From: Epiperipatus broadwayi
Lineage: Eukaryota > Onychophora > Udeonychophora > Euonychophora > Peripatidae
Reading direction: 5' to 3'
Assembly: GCA_028023455.1 (NCBI GenBank)
Contig: JAQFVV010012398.1
Location: 9,386,682 to 9,450,681 of the forward strand
Length of the DNA: 64,000 nt
Of the stretch, positions 50,048 through 60,839 are shown in pieces. The position numbers and the translations under genes are program-made. The notes under the pieces are model-generated. The model was not told the DNA's origin and searched no databases. It was given only the letters and a program-made list of their open reading frames with translations. Each line of letters begins with the position of its first letter. Positions within the stretch are counted from its first letter, which is position 1.

Positions 50048-52295
50048 AACAGACCGATGAATAGAAAAACAGATACCGCCCGCATTGTGGCATCAAAATG
50101 CAATGGAATATGAATAAATGATGAAAATCATAATGAAAAATAAATCGATGAAAGAAGACCTTAATGTAGGCATCAAGAAAAAAAAATGTAATGGACCAAC
50201 AATGTACTATCAACAGTCCTTTAAGAATAAGCTATACATTTAGGTTATATACTCATCCATTCCTCTAAAAATCCAACAGATATTGTCAGCCAAAAGAATG
50301 ATTAGCATTTTACAATTTTGAGATAGATAAAAAAATTCAATCACTGCTCTTAAAGTATACAATGTTCCATGAACACTCAGATGATCATCACATTTCAGTC
50401 TCTCTAAGCTACTGCAACCCATAATAGTTTTCTGCAAACACTATTGCATTGCCCTGCTTACATCCAAGTCTTAGGGGCTACTATTTAAAAAAAATTGCCT
50501 TGCTCATCTTTGGGAGTCTTAGAGACTAATATCATACACATATCAAAAGAAATATTGCCTTGCTCTCTTTGGAGTCCCAGAGGCAAAATCATGGCAGGAC
50601 TACTGTTAACTGCTTCATGATAACTAATAACATAATTCAGGCTGGAGCAGTGAATAAGATCAATGAGTCATGAGTGACATAAACACATCACATCCTGAAG
50701 ACAATGACAAAAATTTCCCATCCATCATCAACACTTGCAATAGAACCAACCAAACTCCAACAATCAAATATCCAATCTAACATTCAAAACCCTAGATTTT
50801 CTACAACACAAATTTTCCAAATATGGATAAAATTGCTACTCTACAATTTAACACCATCAATGTAATTCTAAATTGAAACTAAGCTCCAAAAATGTAATGG
50901 ACCATCGACTCATCTCTAACCATTTACCTAAATCCATCTCATTCCATTTACTGAAACAAGAATCCAGCCGTCCACGAAAAATTGGAAAGATCCAATAACA
51001 CTACAACCAAGATGGATCTTTACTATCATTCAACTCCCATTCATTTGGCAATATGCACAGGATCTACTCAATTTTCATGTCAATCCATTAGATTTCCTAG
51101 AATTCAAACTCAGTCGTAATCTGAGTAATTACTCTGTTCAGGTATAAATTATAAGAGTATATCTAGCCAATGTGGGCAATGACTTGATGTTATAGTTTAT
51201 ATAGTACACTTATTAGATAAATATTACATATATATTTCCATATCAAGAGATATGTGAATTCAATGATGTATTCTCAACAAATTATAGATAATCCTTGATG
51301 TAAAATCAATTAAAATCAACAAATTTATTTTATCTTAACATAACACATTGCAATACATAAATATACATTTTAAAACACCATAAATATGATTCATACACTT
51401 TCACTCAATCTCATTAAAATAAATATGCAAAAAAAATACATAAAATAATAATATCATCCACTATAGGTCATTCTTGGTATACATAGGTCTTTACCTTTCA
51501 TACCATCATATTAAAAAAAATAATTTATGATCTTTAATACCAATCTAAACAAATGACATTGTTTGTTATTTATTTATTTATTTTAAAAATAAGGTATCAT
51601 CATATCAATATACAAATTATTTTATACATATAATTGAATTAATGGTTTCGTATGTTACTATTATAAATCATGAGAACTGGAATTGCCATCAATTGATTTT
51701 ATAAGTAATTGTTAGTATGTGTCTTGTTAATAAAGGGTAATATAGGTTTTATTAATAATTAATTTTGTTACTAAATGTTATGTTGTTAATGAGTCAAAAA
51801 TAAGTCTTACCTTCATTTATATTCATTTCATCATAGTCTAGTCCTTCTCTTTTTTTTAACAGAACCATTTATATTTTTTCTTATTTCAAAAAAATACATT
51901 TTATATCATGAAATGCATACATCTAAATTCTTTGGTACTTCCAGCTCAAAAAATCCAATGTGGAAGTAAAAAAATAAATAAATACATAAATGAAGAAGAG
52001 AAAACCTTAAAATTTTATAGCATCAGTATGTTAACCATAACGAACAAACAGTTACATATCAACATAAAATTATGAATGATTTAGTAAACATCTTGATTAA
52101 ACATGAGCATCTTCTTTAAATGGAAAAATTCATGACAGATTGAGAATTTTCAGCATCTTTTATTTACTTCATTATCCAAAGTAGTGTCTTCTATGATCTA
52201 TCCACCTCCCACAAGTTGACCAAGTAGTTTGGATAATCTTTGATTTGGCCACTTTCATCATTGATCTATACAACTTCACATAATATATGGTTGCC

Positions 52296-52375
<80 letters not shown>

Positions 52376-53408
52376 ATGGTGAGAATTCACACCTATGGAT
52401 CGTGTTCCTCACCCTCTTCAAAACCCATCTGAGTTACCTTGACCTTTCACAATGACTTTTAGCACACCTGCATCATTTTCCCATTAGTATATATATATAC
52501 ATAAAATTCTTTCCTTATATCAGCAGTAGAAACGTTTTAGCTATAATAAACAAAACACAATTAAAGTCAATTTTTTTTTCTTTTCATGTTGAACATTATT
52601 AAATTTAAAACTTCCAACAGTTCTAGAATTATCAAATGCTTGATTATGTGAATGAATATTTGATTACATATTTTTTATAGCAAATAGTTCAATATAATTA
52701 TCAATAAAATAAAAAAAATCTTGGTTCCTATTATGCTTTAATCAACAGATTATATATATATATTTTAATTTTCATAGTTTATACAAAAGTTCAATCCCAA
52801 TGGATGTATAGTGATATTCCTTCATTTCAGTTTTTTTTTTTTTACATATATAGATCAAATCAAAAAAAAAACTTACAGTTCCATGCATCTTTGTTCTTTC
52901 TTTAAAATGCTGAAAACATTTTACCAAAATATGATAGTCAAATTATCTGAATTGCTGTCATTAACGAATATAAAAAAAATCTTGCATATAACTTTCTCTA
53001 TATGTTTTTTTTAACTTTCCAGCTATTAGAAAACAAACAAAAAAAAAGTTCTTATTGTTGTTATGGTTACATTGTACTCATCAGGTTTTCTCTCCTCTTC
53101 GCATTACAATACTAAGTTATAAAATCGGTTTTTTTTTATTCTTTATAAAACTTTCTCAATTGTTCTGTCAAATTTTTTATTTTAAAATATTAATAAAATT
53201 AAATTTAATAACAAAATTTATGATTTTGTTTCAAGCATTTCCAGTTCATTAAACTGCAATATAATTTTTATTCATACCAATTATATATTATCAATTCAAA
53301 CTGTTCAATAGATGTATTAATTTTATAAATCAACACATTCATGTATATATTTATGTTCAAATGCATTTAATGGTAAGGATAGGAATGAGATTTATAGTGA
53401 TCCTTACA
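50045..53408 (-). repeat. LTR element B, 3' LTR (left)
   Basis: Begins TGTAACAGACC and ends TCCTTACA on the plus strand. At 3.36 kb it is unusually long for an LTR. It contains an expanded (TA)n(TG)n tract at 52298-52374 that is short in its partner. Two internal copies of its own terminal word (TGTAATGGACCA) occur at 50187 and 50893. Confidence 0.85.
52298..52374. repeat. (TA)n(TG)n microsatellite inside LTR
   Basis: About 27 TA and nine TG units. The partner LTR has only about five TA and four TG at 58710-58728, so the tract expanded here, or contracted there, after insertion. Confidence 0.9.
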
Positions 53409-53421
53409 ATTCCCCCAATCC
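53409..53421 (-). other. Polypurine tract of LTR element B
   Basis: ATTCCCCCAATCC on the plus strand reads GGATTGGGGGAAT on the minus strand, immediately before the 3' LTR. This is where plus-strand DNA synthesis primes in active LTR elements. Confidence 0.6.
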
Positions 53422-54140
53422 AAAAAGGTTAAAAGTTTAATCCCTTTGAACTTTTGACATTTTTTAAAATAAGAAACATATTTATATTCAATGTCCCATC
53501 ACCATAGAGAGTTATTTTCCTTATCATATCATAAAATATTATCTGTAATTATCTATCTCTTTTTCCTTGTCAGTTGGTTTACTAAATTACAATTTTATGT
53601 CTGTATGAAATTTGACCCCTTTTAAACACTCATATACAATAATCCCTTTTACTTTCTCTATTTAATTTCTATTTAAATAGTACTGTCTATCAAATAATTG
53701 TATCATGATGGAGTGAAACAGAATCTGACCAGTTCCATACTCCTATTTAGGCAGCATTAAAACTTGTCTCATCAGCTTCTTGTTCTGCTCCACAGAGTTA
53801 CAAGACCCTAGAATAACCGCATGGAATATGGAGTGTCCATATACATACATAGTAAGATACACCCTCATATCTCAGTCAGTTCTGAAAGTAGCCAATACAT
53901 GCTCAATTATGCAGTTGGATGTACTCTCACCACAAAATGCTTTTTCCATTTTCACTAGTTCCCATGTTATCTCCTTTCAAACAACACATAAATGGTAATT
54001 ATGAGTGCCCTCAAAAATCCATTTTCCACTCCTTTTCATACCCAACCTGCAGTAATTTCCTCTATGTTTCCTTCCTAACTAAAAACATGGTTTCAGACTT
54101 CTAGGATTGTAAGTCCCTTTTATTTCTCCATTGATATTCA
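53422..54140 (-). other. LTR element B interior, 3' part, unassigned
   Basis: Minus-strand frames here are short. Fragments such as MEKAFCGESTSNCIIEHVLA (about 53950-53890) look protein-like but match no domain I recognise. The position after integrase is where an extra or envelope-like frame can occur, but nothing supports that identity. Confidence 0.3.
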
Positions 54141-54149
54141 ACCAAAATG

Positions 54150-54530
54150 CATTAGAATTAGCTTGTTTAACAATAACAAATGGACCATCATATTTAGGAA
54201 AAAATTTATTATACTTATATTCAGTCGGTTTACTAACAGGCTGCACATTCACAAAACTCTATCCCCTACTTCAAATTTATGTACCTTTCTCCTCCTATTT
54301 TTATTATTCCTTAAATGTGCTTGCTGTGCTAGTCATTGTTGCACCAAGAAAATATTGACTACCTCTTCATGTAGGTTCAGTCCAACGATGGGTTTGTATT
54401 TTCTAAATAAAGGTGGTACAAGTTTATTAAAATGAAGTTCACTGGGTGTGAATCCAGTAGATTCATTTACACACCAGTTAATGTAATTTGTTATGTTCTC
54501 AGTCTGTTTTACCCAACCTCTTATTATTTT
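54150..54530 (-). pseudogene. Integrase C-terminal remnant 2 (GPY/F)
   Basis: On the minus strand NESTGFTPSELHFNK (about 54470-54430) matches the end of the Ty3-type integrase core (NS.TG.TP.EL.F). KFEVGDRVL (about 54285-54258) and KYDGPFVIV (about 54200-54165) give the GD and GPY/F elements of the C-terminal domain. The order is right for one integrase tail, with one stop after GDRVL. The catalytic DDE core is missing. Confidence 0.6.
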
Positions 54531-54689
54531 TATAAGATTTAACAGTCAAAAGTAAACTTAATATTTTTTCCTTTATATACATATATACTCACTTAACATT
54601 ATTTACAGGGTTCAATCATTAAGAAAGTCCATTTTTATGTTCCATATCACAATCATGAAGTCTGTCCCTTAATTTGTGCCTTTCTCTTT

Positions 54690-55211
54690 TTAAGGACTTT
54701 CATTCACATATTCAATAAATGTGAAGGGACCTTCATACATATTACAAAGCTTATGAAACTTGGGACCTTTCTGTTTCTTTACAAAGAGAATGGTTATCTC
54801 CAATATCATATGACAACTTTCAATGACTTGGTCATCTTCCTGATTATGAAAAGACTTGTTGTGCCATAATACATATTTAAGATGAACAAGTGTATTGGCT
54901 TCATTTATCCTTTCAATGTTGGCTTCACTAATGGGACAATTTTCTTTTGTGAAAATCCTGTGAGCATATAATAGCCTTTCTTGGATCATGCTATGTTCAT
55001 GGACCTTGTATTTAGAGCAAACTTTATGTTTTGAACATTGGATGCTCACATTAACTTGTTTTGCTTGATCATCTAACATATTAGTTTCCATGAAAGTTAC
55101 CTTATCCCCCAAATGAGTTAAACAATGGGTAAGAGATCCAATAGTCTCTTCACAGCCTTCACTTTCAACATTGTGAGTCACAGAAATATTGTTCAATTTT
55201 CCTTTAACCAT
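54690..55211 (-). pseudogene. Integrase C-terminal remnant 1 (GPY/F)
   Basis: An open frame of 173 codons on the minus strand. Its last third (ILFVKKQKGPKFHKLCNMY followed by EGPFTFIEYV) fits the GPY/F motif of Ty3-type integrases, preceded by a K..HN-type helical segment. The first half, overlapping the gag-like frame, is not recognised. Having two GPY/F tails in one interior is odd and suggests recombination between related elements. Confidence 0.5.
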
Positions 55212-56032
55212 CTCAAGCTCAGCTTGTAATTCTTCCCTAAAGAGTTCTGCTTATTCCACACCTCTTTATTCATGACCTCTTGGGTCTGATAAATTTGTTT
55301 GATCTCTCTGTCAATATAAACAGTAATATGTTCAGCAAATTCGTTGACATGCTCTTGACACTTAGTACTTTCTTCTTCAACCCTGTGCTTTACTTCATCA
55401 TTATCAGTTCGCATGTTTTCCACATCTTGCAGCAACTGTCCTACTCTTTTGGATAGTCAGGTGTCAACTTCCTGAATTCTCACCTTTAATTTCTCTTCAA
55501 TTCTGACTAATCCTTTCTTCATGTCTTTTTGAAATTGAGATATATCCCCTTTTAAACCTACCTCAACTTGGTTGACATCGGCTTTTGTTGCCATGTTATC
55601 CAACCTACTATTTAAATCTCCTTTGAGATCATTAATTCATCTATACATCTCATTTCCCATATTGGCCATATTAGACTCGAATCTCGATTCCATGTTGTTC
55701 ATATTTGTTCCCAGAGCAGTCATCTTCAGCATCATCTCCTGCAGGATTTGTAATGTGATGGATTCACTTTCATTTGATGGCATCAATTGATCCCCTAACA
55801 TAGGAATTGCTTTTTGGGAAAAGATCTCTGGGATTTGAATCATTGTTCGGTTCTCCTCTAATGATTGAATATGTTGATGCATTTCTTCCACAGGTTCACT
55901 AAATGCTTGTTGGAACACCAACCTTTCTTCTATACTTGTGTCCATATCTAAATTTTCACCCTTTTGATTTACTTGTGTCTCATCAACTCTTTCATCCATC
56001 TTTAAAATGATCTGGCCACTTCTTAATAGCAT
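55193..56032 (-). pseudogene. Gag-like coiled-coil protein of LTR element B
   Basis: It starts at ATG 56032 with MLLRSGQIILKMDERVDE, about 400 bases after the primer-binding site. The protein is Glu/Gln/Met-rich with heptad-like repeats (ILQEMMLKMTALGTNMNNME), stops at 55637-55639, then continues in frame-like fashion as KADVNQVEVGLKGDISQFQK and VENMRTDNDEVKHRVEEE (55435-55193). This is probably a gag-related structural protein. There is no capsid major homology region or zinc knuckle visible. Stops make it a pseudogene. Confidence 0.5.
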
Positions 56033-56418
56033 AAAGGCAGATATGTCAATGTAATCATTATGAGACAGAATATTTCCTTATTTATTGCTTCTACAAAATA
56101 ACTATATTTTTTTACAATATGGATATATGTTGTGTGGTCTCAGCTTCCTCTTCTGGTTTTCTGAAGACGATGAAATGAAACCAAAAAAAAAAATTTTAAA
56201 CTACCATCACTTGTACACTTACTCAGTCCCAATCTACTTCTAATTACAAGTCAGTTCAACTATCATGATTAAGATACTCATGTCTAATCACTATATATAT
56301 ACATCTTTTTATATCACTACTTCACAAACTATAACATTGATATTAGTTCTCTGATTGCTCATATTTGTCTAATGACTAGATTTCCTTCTAATATATATAT
56401 GGGCTAAATACTTGTTCA

Positions 56419-56436
56419 GGCCCCAGTTGGGTGCCA
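56419..56436 (-). other. Primer-binding site of LTR element B
   Basis: On the minus strand TGGCACCCAACTGGGGCC begins four or five bases after the 5' LTR end (GTTACA). It starts with TGG, complementary to the CCA end of a tRNA, and resembles the TGGCGCCCAACGTGGGGC type used by many retroelements. The donor tRNA is not determined. Confidence 0.65.
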
Positions 56437-56440
56437 AAAA

Positions 56441-59400
56441 TGTAACAAACCAACGAATAGACAAACAGATAGCCGACCGCATTGTGACATCAAAATGCAA
56501 TGGAATATGAATAAATGATGAAAATCATAATGGAAAATAAATTGATGAAAGAAGACCTTAACATAAGCATCAAGAAAAAAAATGTAATGGACCAACGATG
56601 TACTATCAACAGTCCTTGAATAATAAGCTATATATTTAGGTTATATACCCTTCCATTTCTCTAAAGATCTGACAGATACTGACAGCCAAAAGAATGATTA
56701 GCATTTCACAATTTTGAGATAGATAAAAGAATTCAATCACTGCTCTTAAAGTATACAATGTTCCATGAACACTCAGATGATCATCACATTTCAGTCTCTC
56801 TAAGCTACTGCAACCCATAATAGTTTTCTGCAAACATTATTGCACTGCACTGCTTACATCCAAGTCTTAGTGGCTACTATTTAAAAAATATTGCCTTGCT
56901 CATCTTTGGGAGTCTTAGAGACTAATATTATACATATATCAAAAAAAATATTACCTTGCTCTCTTTGGAGTATCAGAGGCAAAATCATGGCAGGACTACT
57001 GTTAACTGCTTCATGATAACTAATAACTAATAACATAATTTGGGTTGGAGCAGTGAATAATATCAATCAATCATGAGTGACATGAACACATCACATCCTC
57101 AAGACAATGACAAAAATTCCCCATACATCATCAACACTTGCAATAGAACCAACCAAACTCCAACAATCAAATATCCAATCTAACCTTCAAAACCCTAGAT
57201 TTTCTACAACACAAATTTTCCAAATATGGATAAAATTACTACTCTACAATTTAACACCATCAATGTAATTCTAAATTGAAACTAAGTTCCAAAAATGTAA
57301 TGGACCATCGACCCATCTCTAACCATTTACCTAAATCCATCCCATTACATTTACCGAAACAAGAATCCGGCTGTCCACGGACAATTGGAAAGATCCAATA
57401 ACACTACAACCAAGATGGATCTTTACTATCATTCAACCCCCATTCATTTGGCAATACACACAGGATCCACCCAATTTTCATGTCAATCCATTAGATTCCC
57501 TAGAATTCAAACTCAGTCGTAATCTGAGTAATTACTCTGTTCAGGTATAAATTATAAGAATATATCTAGCCAATGTGGGCAATGACTTGATGTTATGGTT
57601 TATATAGTACACTTATTGGATACATATTACATATATATTTCCATATCAAAAGATATGTGAATTCAATGATGTATTCTCAACAAATTATAGATAATCCTTG
57701 ATGTAAAATCAATTAAAATCAACAAATTTATTTTATCTTAACATAACACATTTCAATACATAAATATACATTTTAAAACACCATAAATATAATTCCTACA
57801 CTTCCACTCAATCTCATTAAAATAATAACACAAAAAAAAAAATACCTAAAATAATAATTTCATCAAATATAGGTCATTCTTGGTATACATAGGTCTTTAC
57901 CTTTCATACCATCATATTAAAAAAAAAATCTTTAATACCAATCTAAACAAATGACATTGTTTGTTATTTATTTATTTTATTTTTTTTAAAAAAAATAAGG
58001 TATCATCATATCAATATACAAATTATTATTTTATACATATAATTGAATTAATGGGTTCGTATGTTACTATTATAAATCATGAGAACTGGAATTGCCATCA
58101 ATTGATTTTATAAGTAATTGTTAGTATGTGTCTTGTTAATAAAGGGTAATATAGGTTTTATTAATAATTAATTTTGTTACTAAATGTTATGTTGTTAATG
58201 AGTCAAAAATAAGTCTTACCTTCATTTATATTCATTTCATCATAGTCTAGTCCTTCTCTTTTTTTTAACAGAACCATTTATATTTTTTCTTATTTCAAAA
58301 AAATACATTTTATATCATGAAATGCATACATCTAAATTCTTTGGTACTTCCAGCTCAAAAAATCCAATGTGGAAGTAAAAAAATAAATAAATACATAAAT
58401 GAAGAAGAGAAAACCTTAAAATTTTATAGCATCAGTATGTTAACCATAACGAACAAACAGTTACATATCAACATAAAATTATGAACAATTTAGTAAACAT
58501 CTTGATCAAACATGAGCATCTTCTTTAAATGGAAAAATTCATGGTAGATTGAGAATTTTCAGCATCTTTTATTTACTTCATTATCCAAAGTAGTGTCTTC
58601 TACGATCTATCCAACTCCCACAAGTTGACCAAGTAGTTTGGATAATCTCTGATTTGGCCACTTTCATCATTGATCTATACAACTTCACATAATATATGGT
58701 TGCCATTTTATATATATATGTGTGTGTGATGGTGAGAATTCACACCTATGGATTGTGTTTCTCGCCCTCTTCAAAACCCATCTGAGTTGCCTTTACCTTT
58801 CACAACGACTTTTAGCACACCTGCATCATTTTTCCGTTAATATATATATACATAAAATTCTTTTCTTATATCAGCAGTAGAAACGTTTTAGCTATAATAA
58901 ACAAAACACGATTAAAGTCAATTTTTTTCCTTTTGATGTTAAACATTATTAAATTTAAAACTTCTAAGAGTTCTAGAATTATCAAGCATTTGATTATATG
59001 AATGAATATTTTATTACATATTTTTTTATAGCAAATAGTTCAATATAATTATCAATAAAATAAAAAAAATCTTGGTTCCTATTATGCTTTAATCAACAGG
59101 TTATAATTTGTTTGTTTTTTTTAATTTTCATAGTTTATACAAAAGTTCAATCCCAATGAATGTATAGTGATATTCCTTCATTTCAGTTTTTTTTTACATA
59201 TATAGATCAAATCAAAAAAAACTTACAGTTCCATGCATCTTTGTTCTTTCTTTAAAATGCTGAAAACATTTTACCAAAATACAATAGTCAAATTATCTGA
59301 ATTGCTGTCATTAACGAATATAAAAAAAATCTTGCATATAACTTTTTCTATATGTTTTTTTAACTTTCCAGCCATTAGAGAACAAAGAAAAAAAAGTTGT

Positions 59401-59754
59401 TATTGTTGTTATGGTTACATTGTACTCATTAGGTTTTCTCTCCCCTTCACATTACAGTACTAAGTTATAAAATCGGTTTTTTTTTTAGTTTTATTCTTTA
59501 TAAAACTTTCTCAATTGTTCTGTCAAATTTGTTATTTTAAAATATTAATAAAATTAAATTTTATAACAAAATTTATGATTTTGTTTCAAGCATTTCCAGT
59601 TCATTAAACTACAATATAATTTTTATTCATACCGTTATATATCATCAATTCGAACTGTTCAATAGATGTACTAATTTTATAAATCAACACATCCATGTAT
59701 ATATTTTTGCATTTAATGGTAAGGATAGGAATGAGATTTATAGCAATCTTTACA
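56441..59754 (-). repeat. LTR element B, 5' LTR (right)
   Basis: Partner of 50045-53408, beginning TGTAACAAACC and ending TCTTTACA on the plus strand. Most stretches differ by a few percent, mainly transitions, but 58008-58480 is almost identical to 51600-52070. In minus orientation the promoter should lie within this copy; I found no unambiguous TATA box. Confidence 0.85.
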
Positions 59755-60690
59755 ATATATATATATATATAGTGCCCTTTTCTATAGATCAGAAATAGCT
59801 CACCACAGTAAATTACTAAAAATTTTAAATTATGTTTTCTTGATGTGTTAGTTAAATTTTGTTAATAATATCTTAAAGTACAATTTAAAGCTAAATGAAA
59901 ATATGTAATGCATAAAAGTGTAATGAATAACTTAAAATAGTTAAGTAAAGCTAAAAATATGATTACATATGGTTGCAAAAGTTGGCCATAATAAATAACA
60001 CAGCTATAAATATTTAAAATTTTGTTTAAAAGTTCAAATTTAATAGTTTTAAAACTTGTAGTTAAATAAATGTATTTATTTTTATAAATTATATTTAATA
60101 ATCATAATTAATATATATTTTAAAAGTAAGTTTTATGATAGTGAAAGTTGTATTTAATTCTATATTTTCTAAATTAATCTTCCAAATTTTATATAATTGT
60201 ATTAAATATGACAAGTGTTGCAATTTATTTATTCCCAGACAGAAAATCGGATAATCTGTATTGGTTATATTAGTCATGTGATTTGTATAATAATATATGG
60301 TTATACACACATGCTTGCTAGTATTTATTAGTAAAGTTCAAAATATTGTAAAATTGCATTATAGAATTGGATGTAATTATTACCTATCATAAAAGCAAAT
60401 AATAAATATTAAGTTAACTATCGTATAAAATGTTTTAAATAATGTAATAAAGATGAGTACAGTTAATAAAAAAGTTAAATATTTTGTTTTAAAGTAAACT
60501 AGATAAATTAAATATTAAAGATGGGAGAATTATTAAATATTATTTTTACAAGTCATTTAAAGGTATTTAAGTAATTTAGTAAAGTAATAATTGATTTAAG
60601 ATTAATATTTTAAATAATACTTTTAAAGTTTTAATACATCATATTTTTTATTTTGAAATTTAATTGTGTAAGTTTCTCACATTATGCAAA
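59755..60690. other. AT-rich intergenic stretch, no gene seen
   Basis: It opens with an (AT)n tract (59755-59772), the right flank of LTR element B. Frame 60095-60310 is chance-like. I see no other structure. Confidence 0.5.
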
Positions 60691-60718
60691 TTTGGTATCA
60701 AACCAAAAGTAAGAATCA

Positions 60719-60776
60719 ACCAATAGAATGATATATTTTCTAAGATATAAATACGGATTGCATGGGGGTTTCAGTG
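60719..60776 (+). promoter_or_regulatory. Promoter-like cluster: CCAAT, TATA, initiator
   Basis: CCAAT at 60720-60724, TATAAATA at 60746-60753 and TCAGT at 60771-60775. The distance from the TATA start to the initiator A is 27 bases, close to the usual spacing. The TCAGT form matches the arthropod-type initiator. A 15-base palindrome CTATCACGGTGATAG follows at about 60823-60837. No coding frame follows, so a non-coding RNA or transposon promoter is most likely. Confidence 0.35.
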
Positions 60777-60839
60777 GTGATTAAAAAATATATTAAAGGT
60801 AGCAGAGATCATCTCAGTAGCTATCACGGTGATAGTAAT

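Larger units (their letters stand above)
50045..59754 (-). mobile_element. LTR element B: giant-LTR Ty3-like retrotransposon, non-autonomous
   Basis: Two direct repeats of 3,364 and 3,314 bases, bounded by TGTAA...TTACA, flank a 3,032-base interior. On the minus strand the interior starts with a primer-binding-site-like TGGCACCCAACTGGGGCC (56419-56436) and ends with a purine tract GGATTGGGGGAAT (53409-53421). It contains a gag-like coiled-coil frame and two integrase C-terminal GPY/F-type remnants. It has no protease, reverse transcriptase or RNase H. The flanks are AT repeat on both sides, sharing at least ATAT. LTRs differ by roughly 4-6 percent in places, so the insertion is fairly young. 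Confidence 0.85.
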
